Assembly (NCBI GenBank): GCA_025201375.1
Contig: JAIWZP010000006.1
Location: 806,001 to 870,000, forward strand
Reading direction: 5' to 3'
From: Gongronella butleri
Lineage: Eukaryota > Mucoromycota > Mucoromycetes > Mucorales > Cunninghamellaceae
Length of the DNA: 64,000 bases
Made by a program: the position numbers and the translations under genes. Under the pieces are notes generated by a model, which was given only the letters and a program-made list of their open reading frames with translations, did not search any database and was not told where the DNA came from. Positions 9,203 through 20,480 of this stretch are shown piece after piece (position 1 is the first letter of the stretch; each line of letters starts with the position of its first letter).

Positions 9203-10884
9203 TACGAGCACAAAGGAAAAAAGTAAGTAAAAATGGAAGAAAGAATATGACAGCCGCTTTTTGAGGAAAGTAAGCCGATGGATCACCCCGCCCTTTTTTT
9301 TTTTTCTTTTTCTCGCCTCGGCATCATGTCCGTTCAAGCGAACCCGGAACGCGACACCTTTTGCGTCTTTTTTCAGAAAATATACAAATTTGAGCACGTA
9401 CAAGCAAAATCTCGATACATCATGGCAATTGCGACTCGCCTTACGCGCCAATGACTTTGAGAACGGGCTCCCGACGCGTCACCGCTCCTCCCCTTTGCTC
9501 GCGATCTGTCTTGTGCCCGTGGCAAGTGAAACTTGAAAAAATATAATTAAAAATGGGGAAAATGGAAGAAATACCCAACTGCACGCCTGAAATGGGCGCC
9601 AATGGCCATTTAAAAGGGGTCATCACGCTCCTCATCAGCTACTTGTGCCGTGGCATATCTCTCAGACCGCACAGGTGGGCATGTGAAACAGTAAAACGAT
9701 CGGATGTGGAAGAAAAAGAAGAAAATGCGGAATTGTGCACCCATGACGCGCGCCCATCGTCATTTAAACGTGTTCCCAGGCGTCACGGCGTTGTGCCATA
9801 CTGGTGCAAAATTCTCGGAGCGAGCCGACGGCGTGTAAACATGATCCATGATATAAAATCAAAGCTGCGGAAAAAAAAATGGAGCTGCGGAATTGCGCGC
9901 CGTGGTCCCCATCCAACAGGGTGGCCTATTAAGCGGGCGGGAGCTAAGCGTCCTTTTTTTTTTGTCCTAGCAATTGGCGGTGCTTATGATACGATTCGAG
10001 TAATCATCAAAACGAGAGAAAAACAAAGCATCCATTATTTTCCACGACAAAACGCGTCATGTCTGTACGGGTTGAGAGTTGGACACCAGCCTCCATTGCA
10101 TTGCGCACGGATACCAATTGTCCAAGACATTCGATCATTGATAGCGCGAGAGAAAGGACATTAAAAAAATAGCTTGTATTTGGGAACCCATGCATCTGTT
10201 ACAGTATTACAGTAGTCCTGGTGCGACCTCGTTTTGCAACACCCAAGTGTGGCCCCCACGTCGCGCATAAAGAAGAACACCCTTCAGAACCTAGCAAAAC
10301 ATCTCAATTGCAATTAAAAAGAGGAAAAGAAAACAAAAAGTGACCTGAATTGGCACGTCATTGGCCATTGGTACACATTTTGGGAGGCATGCCGATCATG
10401 TGCCACCTAGACATCCCGCATGAATCGACAAGCAGGTGACGAGAGCAAATTTTGGGGGAATGGGAACAAGGGGGGCTTCACGGTGTGAGAGCGGAGGGGA
10501 AAAAGGAAAAATCGGAAGGGCGCACGCGTCCGCCTCGAGATGAGCTGTGCACACGACTTGGCGTGACGAGTGGCAAGAAGAAAGATCGGATCGCAGGGAA
10601 CGGGAGGAAGGCGGGGGGCATCGTCAATCAAGAACAGCAGCCAGAAAAAAATAAAAAAATAAAAAAAAAATAAAACAACAATGAAAGGCAAGATGATCCT
10701 GGTTTTCTGAACCTTCTGCACCTTCTTTTTTTTGACACAGGGAATCCAAGGAAAATCAACTTTTTTACTTTTTCTACAAACACTATAAAAGCAGAGCAAT
10801 AGCCTCTTTTTAAAAACAATTGTGCATCTTTCTCTTTTTTTGCTCGGTTTTTTTTTTTTTTTTTCTCATCCATTTCATGAATTC
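9203..10884. other. Long intergenic region, mostly without recognisable genes
   Basis: About 1.7 kb between the divergently transcribed P-protein and membrane-protein genes. Two related short segments (TGCGGAATTG followed by a GCGC-rich stretch) occur near 9727 and 9889. A 203-codon frame at 9553-10164 resembles no family I know. A possible two-exon small gene (10207-10368, minus) is listed separately. The last 250 bases before 10885 are very A/T-rich. Confidence 0.45.
10207..10368 (-). CDS. Possible 35-residue spliced small protein, unknown
   Basis: On the minus strand, ATG at 10368 opens MANDVPIQ. A candidate intron (10291-10344, donor GTCACT, acceptor TGCTAG) joins it in phase to VLKGVLLYARRGGHTWVLQ and a further eight residues ending at TAA (10207-10209). 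The second exon reads like genuine protein, but the donor is not a strong match to the GTAAGN/GTGAGN sites used elsewhere here. The true 5' end could also be different. No family is recognised. Treat it as a candidate only. Confidence 0.22.
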
Positions 10885-11537
10885 ATGATCTTGCTCGCCT
10901 CTCCGTGTCTCTTGTGGCTCTTTGATGCCGTTGTGGCCGCGCCCGTTGCTCCAGTGTAAGCGATGCCGCGCTTTTTCTTTCATTTTTCTTGTTTTGGCGA
11001 TTGACACCTTTTTTTTTTTTCAGAATCCACCAACACATTGTGCCGACTTTTCCTACGGGCAGCCATGATTCGCAATCGTTTACGACGGTCCACATCATTG
11101 CTGCGGTGATTGGCATTGTGGGTGCTCTCATTTTGATTGCGTGGTGCGCGATCTTTTATGTCCGCCGGCGGCAGCGAGAGCACGAGATGCGACACCAAGT
11201 GTTGCAAGAGCAGCAGTACCTGCCGCCACCGCCGCTTGCGTGTCACGATGGCGCATGCAATGGCTGCAGTGCCTGCATCAGCGATCTCAAGCGTATGGCC
11301 ACATCGCCCACGACGCCAAATGTGCCCGAAATGGTGCACCGGCCCATCGACCCCATGCAGCATGCCATTCCCAGTAAAAAGGACGCGCAATTCTACACGT
11401 TTGCGTCCGATTATTACTTATACCAGTCATCTTCATCCAATGACACGCATTCATCCCAATTGCTCGCGCCGCCGGCCCCAAGTTATCATGCATCCCTGTC
11501 GCCGCCCCTGTACCAACATGCGCGCGATCAACAGTGA
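10885..11537 (+). CDS. Single-pass membrane protein with signal peptide and proline-rich cytosolic tail, unknown function
   Basis: Two exons (10885-10955 and 11024-11537) give 194 residues. ATG at 10885 is chosen because the ATG eight bases upstream runs straight into TGA. Residues 1-20 (MILLASPCLLWLFDAVVAAP) form a signal peptide with a likely cleavage after the small residues. A short Ser/Thr/His-containing outside segment of about 25 residues follows, then one strong transmembrane helix (IIAAVIGIVGALILIAWCAI) and a basic stop-transfer YVRRRQREHEMR. The tail contains LPPPPLACHDGACNGCSACI, a cysteine cluster, then Ser/Pro/Tyr-rich sequence with few charged residues. The layout resembles small fungal cell-surface or wall-sensor type proteins, but there is no diagnostic domain. 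The exposed part is far shorter than in Wsc/Mid2 sensors. Confidence 0.75.
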
Positions 11538-11660
11538 TGATCACCTGCTTCATCCCTCAAACAAACAATAAAAAATGATTCCCCCCCCCCTTTTCCTCGC
11601 ACTTTTTTTTTTTCGTCCCTCGCCTCGTGTGTTTTGTTCCATGGCATCTAAATCATTTTA

Positions 11661-13016
11661 TCAAGACAATTGGCTCATGGTGTCGGGGGGATATTTGGTC
11701 TGAATGAAGGTCATGAGGCGTTTGACGCCCTGGATCCACTTTCGCGACGTCTCGTCATTGAGCACGTGCGCGACCTGCGACGAGAAAATCTTTTCACGCG
11801 CCGAACGTTCGTGAATGCCCACCATGGTCACACCAATGGGCCACGGTGCATTGCCAATGGACAGCTGTAGATACGAATCTTGGGCGTCGCGGTATTGTCG
11901 GATTTGCATGAACCGTGTGATCTCGGCAACGCGCGCCAACACATCAGGCTCCATGGTCTAATGAGAAAAGGATAGAATACAGGGTCAATACACATGTGCT
12001 TTTTTTTTGTACTCGTTTTGACTTACCATCTTTTTCAATCGTCGTAATAATGGCTTAATGTGCTCGATGGTCTGCTTTTGAAGCACGGCGGCGCGCTTTC
12101 CAGGGCCGCTTTGTCGCTCCTCTTCAGGCCGAGCGTCAATGGCTTCATCCCATTCCTCCATGGCATGCTAAAAATAAAAAGAAAACGAGAAATTGGTCAC
12201 TTTTAACATTTGTTGCAAGCGTTTTTCCAATTTTTTTTTTTTGCCTTACTGTCAAATAGACGTAAATTTGCATGCACAGCTTCTCGCGGTTGGACCGGAT
12301 GAGTTGCGGATCAATTGGCTCGACAACAGCATCGATTCGCTTTGGTTTCTTCTTTTCGTCGCCATCGCCGCCCTTTTTGAGAATGTCGAGTCGCATGCCG
12401 GCCTCCATCTCTTCGAGTCGTCGCATGTACTCGTTCTGTCCGCCCTCCTCGGCGCGCTCTTCCTGCAATTCCAGGTTGCGCAGGCGGAGCTTGCATTCGC
12501 GGTCGGTCTCGGCAAACAGGCGGATGGGCTGGCCCTTGGCGCGCAGCCGGCGCACCACCTCGTCGCGCGAAATGTTAAACACTTCATCATCCGTCTGGTC
12601 AGACGACGGCTTTTTGGACACGGTCTGCTTGGTCGATGCTGCCTTTTTCGCCTGCAATTCTTCCTAGAAATATAAAAAAAAAACATGAGAAAATTACATG
12701 AGAAAATTACATTTTTCCCGTCTCCTTCTTCTTTTTTTCATAGTACGCACCAATTCCTTTTGCTTTTGCATTCGTTTCTAAGGCACGAAAAGTGGGTGTA
12801 AGAGCGACTCGTTGGTTTTTGCTGATTTTTTTTGCTGTTGATTTTTACCTTTTTCTCCTTTTCTTCGTATTCTTGCTGTTGCTTGTAATATTCCTCCTCT
12901 CGTTGGCGCTCCAATTCGGCACGGCTCATGTATTTCTTCTTGGGGCCCTCGGCAGCACCCAGCTTTTTGCGCTTTTTGCTGATCTCGCTCTTCAAAAAGT
13001 CGTCAAAGTCGTCCAT
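11661..13016 (-). CDS. PRP18: Pre-mRNA splicing factor Prp18
   Basis: U5 snRNP-associated factor acting at the second step of splicing with Slu7. About 350 residues in five or six exons. The start at 13016 gives [20 protein letters not shown], followed by a Glu/Gln/Tyr-rich coiled region. A PRP4-like (SFM) motif follows: [20 protein letters not shown] then [12 protein letters not shown]. The C-terminal Prp18 domain shows [20 protein letters not shown], with the strongly conserved [12 protein letters not shown], and ends with [14 protein letters not shown] at 11661. Start and domain order match the family. It is transcribed divergently from the methyltransferase gene at 13175, with a shared 158-base spacer. 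Confidence 0.94.
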
Positions 13017-13174
13017 GGCGAAGTATAAAAAAAAAAAGTGGAGAAGAGAAAGGAAAAGAAAGGAAAAATGGCGGCCTTTCAAATATCAAGGGCCTTTTTT
13101 TTTTTTTTTTTTTTTTCTTGATCTTGCTTTTTCCGCTTTTTCTTTTTCTAGTTTTCTTGCTTTCCCTCCCGACC
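13017..13174. promoter_or_regulatory. Compact bidirectional promoter (Prp18 / METTL6-like)
   Basis: Only 158 bases separate the two divergent start codons, so both promoters must overlap here. An A-rich tract next to the Prp18 start and a T run of 20 or more near 13096-13117 place a T-rich leader before both genes. No specific factor site is claimed. Confidence 0.55.
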
Positions 13175-14164
13175 ATGAGCGATCAGCAGCCTGTGCAAGA
13201 CGAGCCTCGCAATATTGATAATGCAAGGATAACCATGAACGACGATCGGCTGGACAAGCATATTGAGCGAGCCAAGGAGGTGCTTGCCAAGGATACCAAG
13301 GACGTGCCTCCCTTTTGGGTGAAAAAGTACAAAAACGACGCTGCGAAGAATTGGGACATCTTTTACAAGCGCAACACGACGAAATTCTTCAAGAGTAAGG
13401 TGCACAAAAGGACGGCTGGATGGAGCAATTGCTTACAAATGAGTTTTTGTCATAGATCGATATTGGACAGAGCGCGAATTTGGCGAGCTTGCCGAGGTGG
13501 ATGGGCAAAAATCGACCTGTCTCGAAATCGGCTGTGGCGTAGGCAACTTTGTGTTCCCGATCCTTGCTCGCAATGCCAACATGTTCATGTACGCGTGCGA
13601 TTTTAGCCAACATGCCGTAGATCTTGTCAAAGTAAGCATTATAATGGCCCTTTTTTTATCTTTTGCTCCCTCAGCTCATATCCTCATGCTCCCATTTTGT
13701 TTTGTTAGGCCAACGAGGAGTACGACGAGACGCGCTGCAAGGCGTTTGTGTGCGACATCACAAAGGACGCGCTGACGGACAACATTGAAGCCGAATCGCT
13801 GGATCTCGTTTCTGCCATCTTTGTCTTGTCTGCCATCCCTCCCGAGAAGTTTGCCGCCGCCATCCAGAACATTTACAAGGTGCTCAAACCCGGTGGCATT
13901 GTGCTGTTGCGCGATTATGGCCTGTACGACGAAGCCCAGATCAAATTCAGCGCACAGACAGACAAGAAGCTCGAGAACAACCTGTACGTGCGCCAGGACG
14001 GCACGCTCAGCTACTTTTTCTCCCTCGACGACTTGCAGCAGCGATTTGAGGCCGAGGGCTTCCGCACCGAGGTCAATGAGTATGTGTACCGCGAAACGCG
14101 CAATCGCAAGATGGAATTGCAGGTCGACCGCATCTTTGTCCAGGCCAAATTTGTCAAACTGTAA
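13175..14164 (+). CDS. METTL6/Trm141-like tRNA 3-methylcytidine methyltransferase
   Basis: SAM-dependent methyltransferase of the METTL2/6/8 (Trm140/Trm141) family, which makes m3C at position 32 of tRNAs. About 272 residues in three exons, start at 13175 (MSDQQPVQDEPRN). The family entry block reads NWDIFYKRNTTKFFK joined to DRYWTEREFGEL. The SAM-binding motif I is CLEIGCGVGNFVFPIL, with the acidic residue in CDFSQHAVDLVK. LDLVSAIFVLSAIP is motif IV, and KPGGIVLLRDYGLYD follows. The FYKRN...FFKDR block is closer to METTL6 than to METTL2, suggesting a tRNA-Ser enzyme, but that assignment is inference. It has no N-terminal extension. It ends at 14164 and is convergent with the EMC7 gene. Confidence 0.9.
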
Positions 14165-14433
14165 TCATTGCGACTCTTTGTCCTCATCATTCCTCCATTC
14201 CACCAATAGATACGTATGCCCTTTTTCCTTGTTTCCTTTTCACCATTTTTCTGCATTTAGCGCATTTTGAATTAAAAAAGCATCCTTTCTTCCATCCACG
14301 TCGTAAAAGAACGCATCTCGAGCGTATCCATGGCGCCTCCAAAGATGATGAATGACAATTGTTTATTATGAGCTGATCTAGCCGAGTCTACAGTGCGTCC
14401 TATCGAAAAAAAAGTAGGGGGCCGTCGCCAAAA

Positions 14434-15551
14434 TCACCTCTTGCTCGATCGTTGCTGCTGTGCTTGGCTTTGCGCTTGGCTGAACATTTGCGATAAGCTG
14501 GGCATCTGCGCCGCGCCTTCCTGTGAGTCGGTGATTTCCTTCAACACGTCGGGATCTATGGCAAAAAAAGGAGGAAAAAAAAACGCGGTGAGAACAGCCA
14601 ATTCGCGAAAATGGGCCGTCTTACCCATATTCTTCAGCATCCTGGGCATCACAAACATCATGATGCCGCTGAAGCCAATCATAAGGAACATGGGGTTCTT
14701 GAACATGGCCAACATGTTAAAGCTTTGTTTTGCCTAAAGGATGAAAATGATGAATTAAACTAAAAAAAAAAACGACAATGATACGCTTTTTTTTTCTTAC
14801 CAAAAAGTAGTCTGCGTGAGCCTTGGCGCGGAGCGCGAACGGATAGGGCACCCCATAGCCCGTCTTGTCCCATCCTTGCCCCAGGCCGGTATAGGCGCCT
14901 GTGATTTGGCCATCTTGCGTGATGTCGACGCGAAGCTATGCGAAAAAGTACAAAAAGGTTGCGCGTCAGCACACCCGAAATCACGCACACGCACTCACAC
15001 ACAAAAGGACTCCATCCAGAATCATTGGGTGCACGCATTTGACCCCAAATGGAGTGCAATGGAGCCCTAATGGGCGCGTTTTTACTCGTATTTCTCCTTA
15101 CCTTGGGGAAGATAAAGTCGATGCTGTCGACCTGCAGCAGGTACGAGCCGGGCTCCACGTGTTCACTATGAAATAGCGAGCGTCAGCAGCTGAAAATCCG
15201 TCGAAGTGCCAATTTGCTGGCATTTTCACCGCGTCACTTACAAGGTGAACGACCCGTCTGCCCTGACCAGCGTCGAATACATGCCGCTGAGTGACACAGT
15301 CGTCGAGGAACGCACTTGTCGCAGATCTTTTGCGCAAAAAAACACGAGGATGAGGCCCTGGACAAGGTTGAAAACTCGCACGTTCTTACCAGTGAGCAAG
15401 CTGTTGGTCTCGACAGTGCCTTGCACCGCAACCGCATCAACAGCAAGTAAAAAGAGACTATAAATGTGTGAATTTTTTAAACAAAGAGTGTTTGCGTTTG
15501 CGCCGCGTTTCGGCCGTACCTTAGCACACAACCGACCAAGACCTTGAGCAT
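14434..15551 (-). CDS. EMC7: ER membrane protein complex subunit 7 (EMC7)
   Basis: Subunit of the ER membrane insertase EMC. About 208 residues over seven short exons. ATG at 15551 opens a signal peptide (MLKVLVGCVL joined to SLFLLAVDAVAVQG). A lumenal beta-sandwich follows (VSLSGMYSTLVRADGSFTF, then EHVEPGSYLLQVDSIDFIFP and LRVDITQDGQITGAY). The Tyr-Pro-containing block GYGVPYPFALRAKAHADYF precedes a membrane helix (NPMFLMIGFSGIMMFVMPRM) and a cytosolic tail rich in Ser/Gln ending QQQRSSKR. The order matches human EMC7 (GSY...V, RVDIT..G, PYPL, NPMV, LLPK) very well. Exon phases join cleanly with GTAAGT/GTAAGG donors. Confidence 0.92.
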
Positions 15552-16308
15552 CGTGTATAAAAAAAAAACGAGAGCGGGAAAGAGCGTCGAGATGCGACCA
15601 TCAAGCCGACCCGCTTTCCTTTTATTTAAACGCCGCCACGGGGCCAAATCTGGTAAAATGTCAAAATGTCGCTTTTTGCACGCTCCGTGCAAGAAAAACA
15701 CGGTTGGGACCCATAAACGAAATGTGTGCACGGTCTGCAATTGTTGTGAAAAAGTATCATCGCTACTCAAAGACATGTTCATTTTCACTTAAAATGATGA
15801 AAATGCGCAAATTTGGCAAATTGCGGATGAATCACTTGATCCCATGCTTTGTTCTTGCTTTTTTCATGCAGAACGGTACAAGTCGGCATCAAGTTTCCTT
15901 TTGAGCCCTTCCGCGTCCCTGAGAGTCGCTCCATACATGAGCAATGGTCAATTTTCTGAAAATTGACAAGATTTACAAGGTACAGTACATCCCGGGTGTG
16001 CACCACTGGCACCAGACCTTGATGCGAACCAGATAGTCCGCTATTGGGTATCGTGCCTTTTTTTTTTTTTTGCATTTAAAAAGTCAAAAGGCTCTCATAA
16101 TAGCCTGGCATCGTCCGAAATAGCATGTATTCCACGTGGTTTCCTTAGTTTTATTCAGTGCGGCAATCACCATGTGGCGATTTGACACCTAAAGACCATT
16201 TGCAAAAAGCTGAAACCAAGACACAAACACAAAATGGCCGGTGTCTTTTTATATTTTTACGTATTTTTTTCATCACATTTTTCATGATTTTTCATTTTTT
16301 TTATTTTC
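15552..16308. other. Intergenic region upstream of EMC7 and the GT8 gene
   Basis: 757 bases between divergent genes. Mixed composition with several T-rich runs just before 16309. No coding exon, RNA gene or repeat of the local family was recognised. Confidence 0.5.
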
Positions 16309-17298
16309 ATGACCAATATCCATGGTGCGTGGGTGACGCTTCTTACGGGCGACGACGACGCGTATCTCAATGGCATCATTGTGCTGCAATACGCGTTGCT
16401 CAAGGTGCGCAGCCAATACCCACTGGTTGTTCTATATACGGCGGACGAGGATCAGGCTGTGGTGCACCGGTTGCAGCAGCTTGGCTGCCATTTGCGTGCC
16501 ATTGATGCCGTGGATCCACCAGGCCGCATCGAGTACTCGCAGGCGCGGTTCCGGACCACGTGGAGCAAGCTCGCTGTGTGGAATCTCGTCGAGTACGACC
16601 GCCTTGTGCTCGTCGATGCCGACATGTTGCCATTGGGCAATATGGATGAGCTCATGGCTATGCCACTGCCTTTACACCATGTCGCCGCATGCCACGCATG
16701 CACATGCAATCCGCAAAAGGAGCCTAATTACCCGGCTGATTGGTGCGTAAAAAAAAGAAAAAGAGAGAAAAAAAGGAATAAAAAATAAAGCAAAAGCGCG
16801 ACGCGTCGCTTTGGCTCATCTTTCTATTTTTTTTCAAGGGTGCCAGCCAATTGCGAATACACTCACATGATGTGCACAAGGACGGAACGCGAGGAGCCGC
16901 GACGTCATTATTTCAATAGCGGCCTGATTGTACTCCGGCCGGACGCGGCCAGGTTTTCGCGCATGTTGCAAAGGCTGTACGCGATGGACGACCTGAACAG
17001 CTATGTTTTTCCGGATCAGGACTTTTTAAACGAGGAATTCGAGGGCCATTGGACGCCGCTTCCCTACACTTACAATGCGCTCAAGCCCATGGTTGTTAGC
17101 CACCCCGCGCTGTGGGACATGAATCGCATCAAGAATGTCCATTACATCTTGGCCAAGCCGTGGGATGTGAATTGGGCCGCGCGAACCGAGCGGACCGAGT
17201 ATTACCCTCTTTACGAAAAATGGACCACCACGTTTGCGGAGGCCTGTCGATTTTACAATTTGTCAATAGACCGATGCCTGACGACACCCCATTCATAA
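16309..17298 (+). CDS. Glycosyltransferase family 8 (glycogenin/galactinol-synthase-like)
   Basis: Retaining, metal-dependent GT-A glycosyltransferase of about 297 residues in two exons (16309 to about 16743, then from about 16840). The N-terminus reads GAWVTLLTGDDDAYLNGIIV, the typical beta1-helix start of GT8. The metal-binding DxD is in YDRLVLVDADMLPLGNMDEL. A second conserved block is HYFNSGLIVLRPD, and VFPDQDFLNEEF is the family DQ motif. IKNVHYILAKPWD carries the conserved His and the lysine-proline-W segment that contacts the nucleotide sugar. There is no signal peptide or membrane segment, so it is probably cytosolic. Donor sugar and acceptor cannot be read from sequence; a glycogenin role is possible, but the long C-terminal glycogen-synthase-binding tail is absent. 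Confidence 0.85.
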
Positions 17299-17551
17299 AA
17301 AAAAAAAAAAACGGGTCGCGGATTTAAAAATGACGAAAATTCATGCGTCGCGACAAATGACTAACGAAAAGGGTGGCCCGATGCTCGCAACATGATCTCA
17401 TTTGAGCCATCATGCCGGCACACAATGCCGCGATCTTTTGGAACAAAAAAAAAAAAATAGAGTGCCAATGAACAAGTGCTTAATTTGTCATTATAAATAA
17501 TCAATTGCGCGGCTATTGCCTCACTAGGCGTTGTTTTGTACTTTTTTTCGT

Positions 17552-17588
<37 letters not shown>

Positions 17589-17592
17589 GAAA

Positions 17593-19050
17593 ATGGCTGC
17601 GATAAGGTTAGTGAGCAAGACCATCATCCCATCACTGGTGGCGCGGCCGGATTTCCCCGTGACCCGCGGGCTCAATGGCCTGTTCACGGCATCCACATAC
17701 ACAAATATCAACATGTTCTTCAAAAACAAAGACGAATCGACCAATTTTATGGACCCGGACACGATTCGCACGAGTTTTCAACGCGCCATTCAAGACCACT
17801 GGCTGTACACCGGCCGCTTGATCCCCGTGGGACGTGGGCGGTACGACATGAAGCATTTTGACCGCGGGGCTGTCTTTTGCGAGAGCCAGTCCGATCTTTC
17901 GTACGATGATATGCGCAAACGACATTTTTCGTTCTCTGCGGTGCCGCATGGCGAGCTCAATGTGGTGAAAGCGTCCCAGTGCACGGAAAGCCCAATGGTA
18001 GCGTTGCGATTGACACACTTTCGGGACCGTGGCGGTGCATGCCTGACTGTGAATGGGCACCATGGCATTGGCGATGGGTTTACGCTTTTCCAAATGATTG
18101 AGCTTGCCTTGCAGTATGCGCGCGGCCAGCCGCCCAGCTCGTTTCCCGTCTACGACGCCGACTGGTGGACGAAAAAAAGATCGCGCTACGATTTCTCGTC
18201 AAATAGCGCCAATCCATACCAGTTTTCCTGCAGCTACCGCGAAATGTCGCGCTCGGAAGCCGCGAAGCGCCGACAAATGGCGCTGTCACAGTGGAATAGA
18301 GTCACTGAGCGCCGACTGTTGCGCTTCACGCCGGAAAATCTGCTAAAACTCAAAGAACACGTCCGCACGTGCGATAGCAAGATCAAAGACGCCAAAATAA
18401 GCACCTGTGATGCGCTCCAGACCTTTTTCTTGCATGAATTGGCAAAGGCACGCTCAAAACTTCATCAGTACACCCCCACCTTGGTCTTCCCCGTTAACAT
18501 GCGCATCCGATACTCACAAGCAACGCCCCACAATGGCAATGTCCTGCTGTAAAGCACCAAAAAAAGGAAGAAAAAAAGAGGAATTGCGCTCCTCATGCGG
18601 CGAGATCTGATCTTCCCACCTTTTTTTTTTTTTTTTAGAATGCCTGAATACAAGAAAAAGGATCGCCACGAGTCAATGGCACAAACCGCCTTGAACATCC
18701 GTAAATTGGTGAGAGCGCAGACCGTGGAAGAGGCCGATGCTTTGGCCGATTATTGCAATCAAGCCAACGATCTCTCGCTAATTTCAACGCCTGCACGTCG
18801 TCTCACGCCAGGCGGGCTCGTATGGTCCAATTGGTCCATGTACCCGATTCATTACGACTTTGGATGGGGCAAGGCCGAGGCCGTGCGCTCCGACATTCCC
18901 GACAATCACGCGGCCACCGCTATACAGCTGCCACGCAGCAGCCCCTCGGACGACGCGTTTGTGTCATTGCAAGCCGACTCGCACACCATGCGTGAGATCA
19001 CGGATCCGAAAAAGGCTTATTTCAAGCCATTTGCAGAAATCATTGAATAA
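17593..19050 (+). CDS. BAHD-type acyl-CoA-dependent acyltransferase
   Basis: Transfers an acyl group from acyl-CoA to an alcohol or amine. Two exons (17593-18548, 18639-19050) give 455 residues, the normal BAHD length. The catalytic motif HxxxDG appears as NGHHGIGDG near residue 160. The structural motif DFGWG appears near residue 390 (MYPIHYDFGWGKAE). Both are diagnostic for the family, whose members include plant acyltransferases and fungal trichothecene 3-O-acetyltransferase. The N-terminus (MAAIRLVSKTIIPSL) matches the VxxxxxVxPS entry of BAHD enzymes. ATG follows a T run of about 37 (17550-17586). Donor, acceptor and product are unknown, and no other secondary-metabolism genes lie next to it except the GT8 gene upstream. 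Confidence 0.88.
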
Positions 19051-19739
19051 AGGCGGTGAAAATGGGTGTTGTTTTGTTTTATTCAGTCTTGTTCATTTGC
19101 CAATTTGTTTTTGCGCGTCGTTTCATGACGGACTTTCTACGCCTGTACCGCGATCAACCTCAGATTTCTGTTCTTTTTGACAGGCTGATCTGTTAAAAAG
19201 GGATGAAACTTGAATTTAAGTGCCTATATTTTTAATACACTGCAATCAGTACTGGAGATGCAATAATTCACCATTACTCGCGTCTAAATTCATGAAAAAA
19301 TGGATCTGTTTTACAAAATAGACACCATTTTCTCTGTTGAGACCTTTTCTTTGTTTCTATTTTTTTCTACAGCCTCTCCTGATGCTCAATTTTTGTGTAT
19401 TTCCGCCAATGAGTTGCACCAGTATCCGTTTTGAGGGAGATGGGATCACTGGAATGGTGGTAATTTACGCTAATGGCAATTATAAATTAAAATTCCTTTT
19501 TTACTTGGTCAGCTTAAACGAATGTGTGCTTTGAAACAGAAATAAATGCTTGGGGGGTACTGTCCGTTGTGTGCCGGGCAATAAAAATGGACCATCGATT
19601 CAGAATGTGTTGGAAAAAGCGCAATTTACGCATTTTATTGCATTTGGATTGATTGTCAATAAAATGAGCATCTATGTACAATGATAGCGTTCTCTGTGGA
19701 CATGTATTTCCAGTGTTTACCTATCAAATGAGCTCACTC
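19051..19739. other. Intergenic, AT-rich; no gene seen
   Basis: 3' flank of the acyltransferase gene running into repeat copy D. No exon or RNA gene is recognisable. Short frames are interrupted and lack splice-consistent partners. Confidence 0.5.
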
Positions 19740-20480
19740 TTGCGGCATTACGACTATTAGATGGCTCGCAAACACCATTTTCAAAAACCTCGATTTTTTC
19801 AAGGGATACAGTCATGGAGTTGAAAAGAGTGGTATTTAGGTCCCCAGATCACCACGCCATTCAGACACATGATAAAGTGCACCGTTTAACCGATAGACGC
19901 ATCATAAAAATTTGGGGTTCATCGACTGGTTTTCTCAAAACACGCAATTTGTCTCTTTTTTTCGCCTCAAGGAAAAGTCGACGAAAGTTGGCCGCAGCGC
20001 TGCAAAACAGAGACCATCAGAAAGAGCACAATCTGTTGCGTATGTGGATATCAATGATCACTGCAAAAAACGACTTCCAGACAGAATCGACGCAAGCAGA
20101 TTGTTTGCGGGTCAACTTTGACGCGTCGTAAACCGCGTCAAACTTTGTGCAAAACGCGCCTGTTCTTAATCAATCCCATGCATTTGGGCCAGTTCTTGTA
20201 GGTGGACACGTTGGTGTAGCTTGATGGACGCGTTTAACTTACGCAATTCACTATTCAAATTTAATCTAAAATCATTCATTGCTCGTCACTGGGCAGATGG
20301 ACCCCAAAGTTTTTTGCCATTTTTCGTGGTTTCGCCATGCGCCTCACCTTTTGTGCAAGTTTGGCAGGATTCTGAAGAGCCCAATTTCAATTTTGGTTTG
20401 AGGGCCTTGCCATGCTAAAATATCGATTTGCATGCTGCGCGCTCCAGTAAGGTGTGGGACGTGTCACCTCGCGTCCCAAG
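19740..20480 (+). repeat. Dispersed repeat family, copy D (3' portion)
   Basis: Matches copies C (38470-39190) and E (minus, 56760-57540) over several hundred bases. Shared landmarks in order are: an AAGGGATACAGTC-like block; CACGCCATTCAGACACATGATAA; a CATCAGAAAGAGCACAATC block; CGCGCCTGTTCTTAATC (also in E); TCTAAAATCATTCATTG followed by CTCGTCA; and TGTGCAAGTTTGGC (also in C). A frame starting at 19814 stays open for 105 codons, and its HAIQ...DHQKEH portion aligns without gaps to copies C and E. It is clearly a diverged repeat; whether it ever coded for protein is unknown. Confidence 0.7.

Noticed and set aside
9553..10164. 203-codon plus-strand frame with an ATG
   Set aside because: No family, no domain or clear membrane pattern, odd composition and two related internal segments; more likely chance in a gene-free stretch.
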